From assembly GCA_018715365.1 (NCBI GenBank), contig DVLU01000032.1:1-49970 (forward strand): 49,970 bases of DNA. The letters run 5' to 3'. A model generated the notes under the pieces. That model had not been told where the DNA came from, did not search any database, and was given only the letters and a program-made list of their open reading frames with translations. Numbering within the stretch: the stretch's first letter is position 1; each line of letters starts with the position of its first letter. A program made the position numbers and the translations under genes. Source of the stretch: Candidatus Ornithomonoglobus intestinigallinarum (GTDB lineage Bacteria > Bacillota > Clostridia > UBA1381). Below, one piece after another: positions 1-7,632 of the stretch.

Positions 1-98
1 AGGAGGTTCTTACCGATGAAAATGCCGACTGCGCACAGATCATGAGCGATGCAAACAGTGATTTCCAGATGAATTACCTTGATAATCTGGCGTATTGA
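1..98 (+). CDS. 3' end of an extracellular sugar-binding protein (partial)
   Basis: Only the last 31 codons are in the window; the frame is open from base 3 and stops with TGA at 96-98. The tail contains DENADCAQIM and ANSDFQ. It matches the extreme C-termini of the two complete binding proteins in this window (DENSDCKALL...ANNKFQ and DPNADCDAII...ANQKFQ). I therefore read it as a third paralogue of the family-1 solute-binding lipoproteins used by ABC sugar importers. The family link is seen directly by comparison within the window; everything upstream of base 1 is unknown. A hairpin at 118-151 follows the stop. Confidence 0.7.
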   Translation, partial: EVLTDENADCAQIMSDANSDFQMNYLDNLAY

Positions 99-117
99 TA
101 AACTTTTTATACGGTGA

Positions 118-165
118 TTTTTGCAGGGGTATTGCCATACCCCTGCAAAAAAAATGCTTTTTTTT
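118..165 (+). terminator. Hairpin with T-run between the binding-protein gene and the redox operon
   Basis: A perfect 14-bp stem (118-131 with 138-151) encloses a 6-base loop; the arms read TTTTTGCAGGGGTA and its complement. A run of T starts at 158, six bases after the stem, so the U-tract is offset from the ideal position. It most likely ends the binding-protein transcript. It could instead be a leader attenuator of the following operon, since no clear promoter is visible between it and the start at 209. Confidence 0.55.
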
Positions 166-208
166 AAAAAAACATCTGAAAAACATACAAAATCGGAGGG
201 CTTATATT

Positions 209-1648
209 ATGTATGATGTGGTTGTAATAGGCGGCGGAGTGTGCGGTGCCATGATACTGCGGGAGCTTTCGTCATACAGGCTTAAAATATGTATGGCAGA
301 AAAAGAAAACGATATTGCTGCGGGAGCAAGCAAGGCGAATTCCGCAATAATTCATGCCGGATTTGATGCGGAAAGCGGAACGCTTAAGGCAAAACTGAAT
401 GTTTGGGGCTCCGAGCTTATGGAACGGACGGCGAAAGAACTGGGCGTTAAATATAAAAGAAACGGCTCTCTTGTCATCGGCTTTTCGGAGGAGGACAGAG
501 CCGTTTTGACGGCTTTGTATGCGCGCGGCGTAAAAAACGGCGTTAAGGAGCTCAGAATAACGGAAAAAGAAGAGCTGCGCAGTCTTGAACCGAATATATC
601 CGATAATGCCGTGTGCGCACTTTATGCGCCGACAGGCGCAATAATATGCCCTTATGAGCTTACGATCGCGGCTGTGGGCAATGCTATGGATAACGGTGCG
701 GAGCTTATGACGAATTTTGAAGTTACAAGCATAAAAAAATGCGATGACGGATGGGAAGTGTGTTCCGGCAACCGCGAACTGAAAACCCGTGCTGTTATAA
801 ATGCCGCCGGTATAAACGCCGACAAAATATCGGCGCTTGCGGGAGATGATTCGATAAAGCTGCACCCGCGCCGCGGAGAATATATACTGCTTGACAAAAC
901 GGAAGGGGACACAGTATCCCATACGATATTCGACACTCCGTCAAAGCTGGGGAAGGGGATACTTATAACACCTACGGTTGACGGCAATCTGCTGCTCGGC
1001 CCCACCTCCGAAGATATTTTCGACAAAAACAATACGTCTACAACGGCGGGAGGCTTGTCGCTAATAAAGGAGCAGGCATCAAAACGGCTGAAGGCGGTCG
1101 CTCTGAATCAAACAATAACGTCTTTCTGCGGTCTGAGAGCCGTAGGCAATACAGGCGACTTTATAATAAACAGCCCGGAAAACGGATTTGTAAATGTTGC
1201 GGGCATAGAATCTCCCGGACTCAGCGCATCTCCCGCAATAGCAAAGTATGTTGTTCGGATGCTTAAAAATAACGGTTTTAAGCTTATAAAAAGAGATGAT
1301 TTTAACCCCGTGCGCAAACCCGCGCATTGGTTTTCCGATGCATCGGATGATGAAAAAAACGAAATAATAAAAAAGAACGGCGCTTACGGCAGGATAATAT
1401 GCCGATGCGAAGGCGTAAGCGAAGGCGAAATACGCGAGGCTATACGCACAAACCCGCCGGCACGTGATCTTGACGGCATAAAACGCCGTACACGCGCGCA
1501 AATGGGACGTTGCCAGGGCGGCTTTTGCACACCGTATCTTGCCGAAATTCTTTCCGAGGAATTACATATCGACATAACCGAGATTACAAAATCGGGCGAG
1601 GGTTCAAAAATTATTTTCGGAAAAACGAAAGGGGAGTGCCAGCTGTGA
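209..1648 (+). CDS. FAD-dependent dehydrogenase, GlpA/glycerol-3-phosphate dehydrogenase-like, with BFD-like Fe-S domain
   Basis: The 479-aa protein begins MYDVVVIGGGVCG, a Rossmann FAD-binding loop (GxGxxG type). A DAO-type oxidoreductase domain follows. The C-terminal 90 residues carry CRCEGVSEGEI and later GRCQGGFC, the cysteine pattern of BFD-like [2Fe-2S] domains. This is the layout of the anaerobic GlpA-type dehydrogenases of Firmicutes, which oxidise glycerol 3-phosphate or a related hydroxy acid. ATG at 209 is chosen because GGAGGG at 195-200 lies 8 bases upstream and the FAD loop starts at once; an in-frame start at 95 would overlap the hairpin. The last four bases overlap the next gene, so translation is probably coupled. 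The substrate is inferred from the family only. Confidence 0.85.
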   Translation: MYDVVVIGGGVCGAMILRELSSYRLKICMAEKENDIAAGASKANSAIIHAGFDAESGTLKAKLNVWGSELMERTAKELGVKYKRNGSLVIGFSEEDRAVLTALYARGVKNGVKELRITEKEELRSLEPNISDNAVCALYAPTGAIICPYELTIAAVGNAMDNGAELMTNFEVTSIKKCDDGWEVCSGNRELKTRAVINAAGINADKISALAGDDSIKLHPRRGEYILLDKTEGDTVSHTIFDTPSKLGKGILITPTVDGNLLLGPTSEDIFDKNNTSTTAGGLSLIKEQASKRLKAVALNQTITSFCGLRAVGNTGDFIINSPENGFVNVAGIESPGLSASPAIAKYVVRMLKNNGFKLIKRDDFNPVRKPAHWFSDASDDEKNEIIKKNGAYGRIICRCEGVSEGEIREAIRTNPPARDLDGIKRRTRAQMGRCQGGFCTPYLAEILSEELHIDITEITKSGEGSKIIFGKTKGECQL

Positions 1649-2880
1649 CTGAGCTTGTTATAATAGGCGGCGGACCTGCCGGTATGAGCGCTGCCGTAAG
1701 CGCGTATGAAAACGGGATAAAGGATATTTTGATATTGGAGCGCGACGAACGCCTGGGAGGAATACTCGGTCAGTGTATACATAACGGTTTCGGGCTTCAC
1801 CGTTTCGGCGAGGAATTGACGGGCCCGGAATATGCCGAGCGTTACGAGCGGCAAGTGGAGCGGCTTAAGATACCGTACAAACTAAATACAATGGCATTAA
1901 ATATATCAGAAGATAAAACGATAACAGCGTCAAATCCGCAAGACGGCATTTTCCGGATAAGGGCAAAAGCAATTATTCTTGCGATGGGCTGCCGCGAAAG
2001 GTCAAGAGGAGCGTTGAATATTGCGGGAACGCGCCCGGCGGGAGTATACAGCGCCGGAACTGCGCAGAAGCTTGTAAATATAGACGGATGTATGCCGGGC
2101 AAAGAGGTAGTTATATTGGGTTCCGGCGATATAGGACTTATTATGGCAAGGCGTATGACTCTTGAAGGAGCAAGGGTCAAGGCGGTGTGCGAGCTTATGC
2201 CGTATTCGGGCGGCTTGGCAAGAAATATAGAACAGTGTCTGAATGATTTTAACATACCGCTTTTGCTGAGCCACACCGTTGTTGAAATACACGGCAAAAA
2301 ACGTCTTGAAGGCGTAACGATAGCAAAAACCGATAAAAATCTTTGTCCTATAGAAAGCACAAAGCAATATATACCATGCGATACACTGCTTTTGTCTGTC
2401 GGGCTTATACCGGAAAACGAGCTTACTTTGGGGGCGGGCATCAAGCTTGATAAAACAACAAAAGGCGCCGCCGTTGACCAGGACAGGCAAACAAGTATTG
2501 AGGGCATATTCGCATGCGGCAATGTCCTGCACGTCCATGACCTTGTTGATTTTGTATCGGAGGAAGCCGAAACTGCCGGCAGAGCAGCAGCGGATTACAT
2601 AAAAGGCGTATCCGGACCGGCTGTAAATATACCTATAAAAACAGATGGCAAAATAAGGTATACCGTACCGCAGGTTATAACACAAAAGAAGGACGTTAAA
2701 ATTTATTTCAGAGTTTCAAACGTTTACCAAAATGTCTCAATAAAAGTTTTTGACGGTGAAAAGAACGTATTTTCAAAAAGGCTTATAAAGGCAGCTCCGG
2801 GAGAAATGGAGTGCATAACACTGAAATCCGAGCTTTTTGAAAATGCCGAAAAACTGGAGTTTGGATTGGAGGAGAATTAA
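1645..2880 (+). CDS. FAD/NAD(P)-dependent oxidoreductase, partner subunit of the GlpA-like enzyme
   Basis: A 411-aa pyridine-nucleotide-disulfide-type oxidoreductase. It starts with an FAD loop (VIIGGGPAGMSAA) and has a second nucleotide loop (VVILGSGDIGLIMARR) near residue 155. GTG at 1645 is the likely start: it overlaps the previous TGA (GTGA), has AAAGGGGAG upstream, and puts the FAD motif at the N-terminus; a start at 1510 would add 45 residues overlapping the previous gene. In Clostridia this type sits between a GlpA-like dehydrogenase and a DUF1667 protein, and the three are thought to form one electron-transferring complex. The last 80 residues form an extra domain after the fold (FRVSNVYQNVSIKVF). 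Confidence 0.85.
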   Translation: MTELVIIGGGPAGMSAAVSAYENGIKDILILERDERLGGILGQCIHNGFGLHRFGEELTGPEYAERYERQVERLKIPYKLNTMALNISEDKTITASNPQDGIFRIRAKAIILAMGCRERSRGALNIAGTRPAGVYSAGTAQKLVNIDGCMPGKEVVILGSGDIGLIMARRMTLEGARVKAVCELMPYSGGLARNIEQCLNDFNIPLLLSHTVVEIHGKKRLEGVTIAKTDKNLCPIESTKQYIPCDTLLLSVGLIPENELTLGAGIKLDKTTKGAAVDQDRQTSIEGIFACGNVLHVHDLVDFVSEEAETAGRAAADYIKGVSGPAVNIPIKTDGKIRYTVPQVITQKKDVKIYFRVSNVYQNVSIKVFDGEKNVFSKRLIKAAPGEMECITLKSELFENAEKLEFGLEEN

Positions 2881-2881
2881 A

Positions 2882-3238
2882 ATGACCGAAAGGCAGCTTA
2901 CCTGCATAATATGCCCGAAAGGATGTATAATAAATGTTTCGCTGTGCTCAGACGGCAGCATTTCAAATATTACGGGAAATTCATGTGCACGCGGTAAAAT
3001 GTATGCCGAAACGGAATGCACAAATCCAAAGCGGACAGTCACAACAACAATGCGCTGCACAGACGGCGGAGTTGTCGCAGTAAAGACAGACAGGCCCATT
3101 CCAAAGGCGTCCGTTATGGACTGCATGAAAATAATAAACAGCGCCGAAGCAACGCTGCCGGTACATACGGGAGATGTTTTGCTGCGCGGCGTATTCGGCA
3201 GTAATATTGTCGCTACGGCAAAAAGAACAGCATCATAG
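2882..3238 (+). CDS. DUF1667-family small cysteine-rich protein
   Basis: This 118-aa protein starts one base after the previous stop; GGAGGAG ending at 2874 is its ribosome binding site. It has CIICPKGC (CxxCxxxC) near residue 8 and a further Cys in NSCARG, a likely metal or Fe-S site. The length and motif match DUF1667, which almost always follows the GlpA-like and FAD/NAD oxidoreductase genes, as here. It probably is the small electron-transfer or assembly subunit of that complex; the biochemical role is inference. It is the last gene of the operon and is followed by a strong hairpin. Confidence 0.85.
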   Translation: MTERQLTCIICPKGCIINVSLCSDGSISNITGNSCARGKMYAETECTNPKRTVTTTMRCTDGGVVAVKTDRPIPKASVMDCMKIINSAEATLPVHTGDVLLRGVFGSNIVATAKRTAS

Positions 3239-3289
3239 CATATTCAGAATCTAAGCTAATGCCGATGCTTGTCTGCAGCAAAAAATAGC

Positions 3290-3330
3290 ATCCAAGTCAG
3301 ATAAAGAGCAATTTATCTGACTTGGATTTT
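3290..3330 (+). terminator. Rho-independent terminator after the redox operon, possibly bidirectional
   Basis: A perfect 16-bp stem (3290-3305 with 3312-3327) with a 6-base loop is followed by TTTGATTTT on the plus strand. On the minus strand the stem is followed after a few bases by six T, so it may also stop transcripts of the converging hydrolase gene. Confidence 0.85.
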
Positions 3331-3382
3331 GATTTTCATACAAGCCACTCCCCGGCGAGGTGCGCGGAGCGCGCTTAACATT

Positions 3383-4147
3383 TTAAATATCTATGCGCAT
3401 GCCGTCGTATGCAGCGCTTATGCCAAACGGCGCCAGACGTTTTTCAAGCTCTGCCTGAGTACCGTGACAGCCGTGCGCAAAATGAGAGAGGATTATTTTG
3501 CCGCCGTCCTTCAGTACGCCTGTGTTTTTTATTGTTTCGGCGATTATTTCAGCCATACGAAGATTGTTGTGCTCAAATATGCGGTAATCTCCGTAATCAT
3601 CGCCGAGAGTGCCGTCGAGAACAAATAAATCGTATGCGTAATTTCGCATATAGTACCATGCATCGCGTCTTATCCATGCCCCGTCGCAGCCATAAAATAT
3701 TCTTTTGCCGTCTTTTTCCGCAATATAGTGAACCGCCTGTTCGCCGCAGATTTCCGTACCGTGATTGGCCGGCACGGCTGTTACGCCAAAGCCGCATATG
3801 TCGATCTTCTCAAAAAGCGGCATGATATGTATGTCAATATTTTTAACGTCAGAAAGCATCGGAACGACGTGCTCCTCGCAGTATATTTTATTGACACCCT
3901 CAGAGCATAAGCGCGAAACGCTTTTTAAATCAAGGTGATCGCCATGCGAATGGGTTACGATTACCGCCCCGGCATTTTCAAGCAGCCCGGCACAGTTAAA
4001 ATCCTCGGTAAAGCCGAAAATATGCGGTCCGGGGTCTATAAGCAGTCTGCCGCCGATGAGCGCCGATGAAAAACGGCGGTAGCCGGACGTGCCGCGCAGC
4101 GACACGTCCCAGTCCGATGCGCCCGTTCCCAGAAATTCAATATCCAT
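3383..4147 (-). CDS. MBL-fold metallo-hydrolase
   Basis: A 254-aa protein of the metallo-beta-lactamase superfamily. The zinc motif THSHGDHLD is at residues 65-73 (H66, H68, D70, H71), and GGRLLIDPGPH is at about 32-42. A late HFAHG and a C-terminal DGM fit the remaining ligands. There is no signal peptide, so it is cytoplasmic. The start (4147) lies 3 bases after the stop of the 57-aa peptide gene, so the two are tightly coupled and this is the last gene of the 7.3-3.4 kb operon. The superfamily includes phosphodiesterases, RNase Z-like and PqqB-like proteins. I cannot assign a substrate, and the link to the peptide is context only. Confidence 0.85.
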   Translation of the reverse strand: MDIEFLGTGASDWDVSLRGTSGYRRFSSALIGGRLLIDPGPHIFGFTEDFNCAGLLENAGAVIVTHSHGDHLDLKSVSRLCSEGVNKIYCEEHVVPMLSDVKNIDIHIMPLFEKIDICGFGVTAVPANHGTEICGEQAVHYIAEKDGKRIFYGCDGAWIRRDAWYYMRNYAYDLFVLDGTLGDDYGDYRIFEHNNLRMAEIIAETIKNTGVLKDGGKIILSHFAHGCHGTQAELEKRLAPFGISAAYDGMRIDI

Positions 4148-4150
4148 AGC

Positions 4151-4324
4151 TTAGTAATTGAACTCCAGGAGATTATAGTCCGTTTGAGCCAATACGGCGC
4201 CCTGTGCTCCAAGCTCCTCTAGATCCGGATTATAATTTGCCAGGCCGGAGCTTGTGACTATATTTTCGCTGCTGAATTTCACTGTTTCCATAACAGGCTC
4301 AATATATTTTTTACGTTCTTTCAT
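4151..4324 (-). CDS. Small protein of 57 aa (Y-x-x-P / ENIVTSSG type), function unknown
   Basis: A complete short reading frame starts at ATG 4324, 21 bases after the stop of the secreted protein gene. GGGGAG sits about 9 bases upstream, and the frame ends TAA at 4151, three bases before the hydrolase start. The N-terminus reads MKERKKYIEPVMETVKF, then SSENIVTSSG; the tail is TDYNLLEFNY. It has no signal peptide, no Cys and no membrane segment. It shares the pattern Y-x-x-P, Phe, Glu, V/A-T-S/T and a final Y..(L/I)LE(F/W) with the 56-aa protein at 32664-32834. That gene also directly follows a secreted-protein gene. Short proteins with such an N-terminal pattern are, from memory, common and unannotated in gut Clostridia. 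A RiPP-like precursor or a secretion/assembly partner are both guesses. Confidence 0.7.
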   Translation of the reverse strand: MKERKKYIEPVMETVKFSSENIVTSSGLANYNPDLEELGAQGAVLAQTDYNLLEFNY

Positions 4325-4345
4325 TGTATATATCTCCCCTTTCCG

Positions 4346-5764
4346 TTATCTGCTTACAACCGACGCGCTTATTGTCTCCGTTGCGGGGACGTTGTTTATC
4401 TGGAGTCCGATTGTGATGTTGCCATCTGCCACTTCAATTGCACCGAACGCCTTGGACAGCGAGAAATACGCTGTTGCTCCGTTTTCTTTTTCGATGCGGA
4501 TTTCCTTGCTTTGAATATCCTTTACCGAAAGTCCTTCCAGCTTAAAGCCTACGTTTTGTACAGTTTTACCGTCTTCGGTTTCAAATTGCTCCGATGATTG
4601 CATTTCGGTCATGGATTCTTTTTCAACCGACTGATCGGCTTTTACCGTGTCGTCAACTATATCTATAAAATCAATTGCAAAATATACGCCTTCGTATACG
4701 CCTTCGTCATATCTTTCCGTAAAGTTAAATGTTAAGGTATTTTCGCCCAAACCAAGTGATACATTTTCTATGGTATACAGTCCCGGTGTAAATGTTATGT
4801 TTGCCCCATTTTTCTCCATAATTTCATAACTCATGTAATTATCATTATTAAATGCAGTAAAGTCTAAAGCAATACTATTCTCTCCGTCATTTACCTTAAG
4901 CGTTGCAGGGCTCAGCCAAGTATGATTTGCCTGAAGCGCAGCTCCTATTTTTAATGTATATGTACCTGCCGAAGGAACATTTATTGTAAAGCTTACTTCT
5001 TTTTCTTTTGCATCGCCATCCCCGTACTGTGCCACATAGCCGCCGCTTGCCGTTTTTACCTCTGTTTTATTAAGTCCGGTACCTGTCAAATCCTCCGCTT
5101 CAACAGTATCGATAACGCTGCCGTAATCTGCTCCTGCAAACGAGAGATCGATAAAATCTATGGATGCAAATATTCGGGGATTGCTTTCCACTCGTTTGCC
5201 CGGTTTCAGCGTTATTGTGTTTTCGCCTTCAACAAGGTAGATGGCATCGTTTCTTATATAGAGATTAGTGCCGAATGTTTTATTGTCACTTGAATATTCT
5301 TTGCGTGCGTATGCGGCCGATGCAGCCGTAATTCCTATTCCGTCAGCTGTTACACTTCCCGTATATCTTATGGCTTCGTAATCGCCGCCGTTAAAGCTTA
5401 CCGCCATAGGGCTTACAAATGTACGCTCCGATATGGCAGCTCCGAACTGATAATAACCCGTTACCGGGACGTCGACTTTCATTGTAAATACAACGCTGCC
5501 GTCTGTACCCTTGCTTATATACACGCTTTTTCCACCGTTGGCACTAACTAATGAATATTCACTCCATGATGCATTGCCGTAACTCGTTCTGAAATCTTCC
5601 GCTTCAAAGCGTGCGCAATAGCCCGATGTATAGTTGTCTGTCAAATGATAATAATCAACGTATTTCGCCGCCGCATCGCCTTCAGCCGAAGCAACGGCCG
5701 CAAATGATGAAAACAGTGCGGCAGATAAAACAATCCCCATTGCTTTTTTGAATGTTTTATTCAT
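4346..5764 (-). CDS. Secreted protein with two carbohydrate-binding-like modules and a C-terminal domain shared with the 32.8-34.6 kb protein
   Basis: A 472-aa protein with a signal peptide (MNKTFKKAMG start, cleavage near ASA-EGD at 27). Two beta-sandwich modules follow at about 51-207 and 221-369. Each opens with an FEAED/VEAED motif, contains a (W/V)(L/V)SP...(S/V)N(D/G)G segment, and ends with (S/A)IDFID. The family resembles CBM6/CBM35 galactose-binding-like domains. Residues 395-472 form a separate domain ending SLSKAF....ITIGLQ......ISASVV, which aligns with the C-terminus of the beta-helix protein at 32848. Start 5764 is chosen for GAAAGG upstream and the signal peptide; an upstream extension to 5875 would have no signal. 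It is the second gene of its operon, followed by the 57-aa peptide. No catalytic domain is visible, so it is probably a binding protein. Confidence 0.8.
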   Translation of the reverse strand: MNKTFKKAMGIVLSAALFSSFAAVASAEGDAAAKYVDYYHLTDNYTSGYCARFEAEDFRTSYGNASWSEYSLVSANGGKSVYISKGTDGSVVFTMKVDVPVTGYYQFGAAISERTFVSPMAVSFNGGDYEAIRYTGSVTADGIGITAASAAYARKEYSSDNKTFGTNLYIRNDAIYLVEGENTITLKPGKRVESNPRIFASIDFIDLSFAGADYGSVIDTVEAEDLTGTGLNKTEVKTASGGYVAQYGDGDAKEKEVSFTINVPSAGTYTLKIGAALQANHTWLSPATLKVNDGENSIALDFTAFNNDNYMSYEIMEKNGANITFTPGLYTIENVSLGLGENTLTFNFTERYDEGVYEGVYFAIDFIDIVDDTVKADQSVEKESMTEMQSSEQFETEDGKTVQNVGFKLEGLSVKDIQSKEIRIEKENGATAYFSLSKAFGAIEVADGNITIGLQINNVPATETISASVVSR

Positions 5765-5893
5765 GTTAACCTTTCCTTTCTCCTGTTTTTCCTTTCCTGT
5801 CTTGCCCGAAGTTATATTTTCCCTTCGGCGCTTGATATTACAATCGATCTCAAAAATGAATTTACACTTCCCCATTCCCCTCCTTCCTCAGGG

Positions 5894-7267
5894 TTAATTT
5901 TCATAATCGAGAAGGCTTGTCTGAAATTTTTGGTTTGCCTCGGCTATTATTGCGTCACAGTCGGCGTTCGGATCTTCAAGCGCGCGCAGTATACATTCGT
6001 CAAGTATTTTATAAAGCTCCTGCGTGCATACCGGTTCTTCAAGCCTGTATTCCACATCCGAGGCATTGTTAAACGACGAAACGTAGTCGGGATTTACATT
6101 GCTGTACCTTGCAATAAGCTCATCCTCAAAGCTGCTGTTTGCGGCAGAGTCGTTCCAAAGCTGCATTCCCGTTATGCCTATAACGCCGTCGTTTTTCTCA
6201 TATTTTTCTCTGTAGCTGTTTTCCATCTGCTCCAGTTCTTTTTCCGCATCCCTGTCTGCCGTGTAGCCCTTGTCATACATGAGCCATTCAAAGGCGATAC
6301 GTTTTTTCTCGTCCGTGATATTCGGATTTATACCGTAATAGCCGCCGCCCACCATCGAAACTCTGCCGGCCGGTCCGCGCGGCATTTTTGCAAGACCTAT
6401 ATTCTGCGGCACTATGAGCCCGGACTTTACGGCATTATCGAGCTGAACGTTTTGAGCGAACGTCATTGCCGCTTCGTTTTTGCCTATCATCGCAAACACA
6501 TCGTCGTTTGAAACGTCGGTTTCCGTTTGAAGCGAGCCGTCCTTCCATTTCATATACTGTAAGAGCCTGAGCGCATCGGCACATTCCGGCGTATCAAACG
6601 ACGCTTTCATTTCGCCGTTGTCCTCTTCAACAAAATGAACGCCGTAATTCCACGCAAGCACCGTAAAATACCAGCCGCCGTAACGGTCGGTTGTCGGGAA
6701 CACAAATCCGCATTTGCCGGTTCGTTCTTTTATGAGCTTTGCAGTTTGACGCAGCTCCTCAAAGCTGTCCGGGGCAATAGGTATGCCGTTTTCATCAACC
6801 AGCCCGGCCTCCTGAAACAAATGGACGTTTATATACAACCCCATTGAATAAACGGTGCGCGGCACAAAATATACCTTGCCGTTTTTTGATATATTCTCCA
6901 TCATAAAATCATTTATGCGGTTAAATAAGTTATAGTCCTTTAATTCCTGCGTAATATCGGCCGCGTAGCCCTCGTCTATAAGCTTCTGCACTTCGGTGAA
7001 GTGCGTATCGTAAATGTCTGGCAGAGTGCCGTTTTCAACCATTGCGGAAAAAGTGTTAGGATCGTATTCCCATTCAACAGGGATTATTTTAACGCCCTTA
7101 TGCGTGCTCTCAAAGCTTTCTATATGCTCGTTTATTGTGCTTTTGTCTGTGACATAGCCTATTTTTATAACGGTATTTCCTCCCGTTCCGCCGCAGCCGC
7201 CGAGCATTGAAGCGGCAATCGCCGCCGCGGTAATCATAAAAACGATTTTCTTTATTCTGTTTGTCAT
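5894..7267 (-). CDS. Orphan sugar ABC-transporter substrate-binding lipoprotein (family 1)
   Basis: A 457-aa protein with a lipoprotein signal (lipobox MLGGC, lipidated Cys25). The family-1 solute-binding fold follows, with blocks such as GTLPDIYDTHFTE and GFVFPTTDRYGGW that match the binding protein at 12343-13749 along its length. It should bind an oligosaccharide at the outer face of the membrane. No permease or ATPase genes are in its operon, so it may share the permeases at 10.5-12.3 kb or act as a sensor or receptor. The start is uncertain: ATG 7267 has GGAGAG 13 bases upstream, while TTG 7276 lies only 4 bases after it. A good promoter lies just upstream. Confidence 0.88.
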   Translation of the reverse strand: MTNRIKKIVFMITAAAIAASMLGGCGGTGGNTVIKIGYVTDKSTINEHIESFESTHKGVKIIPVEWEYDPNTFSAMVENGTLPDIYDTHFTEVQKLIDEGYAADITQELKDYNLFNRINDFMMENISKNGKVYFVPRTVYSMGLYINVHLFQEAGLVDENGIPIAPDSFEELRQTAKLIKERTGKCGFVFPTTDRYGGWYFTVLAWNYGVHFVEEDNGEMKASFDTPECADALRLLQYMKWKDGSLQTETDVSNDDVFAMIGKNEAAMTFAQNVQLDNAVKSGLIVPQNIGLAKMPRGPAGRVSMVGGGYYGINPNITDEKKRIAFEWLMYDKGYTADRDAEKELEQMENSYREKYEKNDGVIGITGMQLWNDSAANSSFEDELIARYSNVNPDYVSSFNNASDVEYRLEEPVCTQELYKILDECILRALEDPNADCDAIIAEANQKFQTSLLDYEN

Positions 7268-7305
7268 AGCTATCAAAATTCTCTCCGTATTTTTTCTTTT
7301 TATCT

Positions 7306-7335
7306 ATTATAACCTCAATACATCATATTTTGCAA
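7306..7335 (-). promoter_or_regulatory. Sigma-A type promoter of the 7.3-3.4 kb operon
   Basis: On the minus strand, TTGCAA (7335-7330) and TATAAT (7311-7306) are separated by 18 bases. The expected start site, near 7299, leaves a leader of about 32 bases before the lipoprotein gene. The structured element at 7413-7525 is therefore upstream of the promoter and not part of this leader. Confidence 0.75.
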
Positions 7336-7412
7336 CTACCGATTTTTTAAATTGTATCGTTTTTTATGTTTTTTGCCTATCTGTTTTTAATATTTGTTCC
7401 GCTTTTTGAGAT

Positions 7413-7571
7413 TTAAGGCTTTTCATCTCAGAATATACGGTATTTACGGAGAGAGGATATGTGGGAGATACGCCTGAAGAGAGCTGCGTTCGCAGTACCG
7501 TATATCCTGAAATCAAAAGCCTTAATTTGTTTTTGCATAAGCCGCGCTTAGTGCGGCGCGGCTTATTTTTA
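7413..7571 (+). ncRNA. Candidate structured small RNA with its own terminator
   Basis: The arms 7413-7442 and 7496-7525 pair over 30 positions with only three mismatches. They enclose about 53 bases with a small internal hairpin (CTGC-GTTC-GCAG at 7484-7495). Twelve bases later comes an 11-bp GC-rich hairpin (7537-7547 with 7556-7566) followed by TTTTATC, a terminator on the plus strand only. There is no protein-coding frame. Together this suggests a free-standing RNA of about 160 bases between two minus-strand operons. It does not match the tmRNA, RNase P, SRP or glycine-riboswitch cores I know. No convincing promoter was seen upstream, so a decayed inverted-repeat element is the alternative. 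Confidence 0.45.
7537..7571 (+). terminator. Rho-independent terminator of the candidate small RNA
   Basis: An 11-bp perfect stem (ATAAGCCGCGC and its complement) with an 8-base loop is followed by TTTTATC on the plus strand. On the minus strand the stem is followed by GCAAAAAC, so it does not look like the end of the minus-strand operon coming from 8.8 kb. Confidence 0.75.
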
Positions 7572-7632
7572 TCTTCAGCTTTGCCCGCCCTTTTGTTTTT
7601 TGGGGCTAAATTTCCCCGGGCGTTCTTTATTT

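Noticed and set aside
272..922. Open frame of 216 codons on the minus strand
   Set aside because: Antisense shadow of the GlpA-like gene; composition is unlike the real genes and no start signal is present.
7445..7500. Glycine riboswitch core (GGAGAG and CGCCTGAAG look suggestive)
   Set aside because: The second conserved half (CTCTCAGG with the AAAAGGAC stretch) is missing and no glycine gene follows; the resemblance is too short.
7570..7630. Terminator at the end of the 22-kb operon (GGGGAAATTTAGCCCC)
   Set aside because: On the minus strand the short stem is followed by A and not T, so it does not have the form of an intrinsic terminator.
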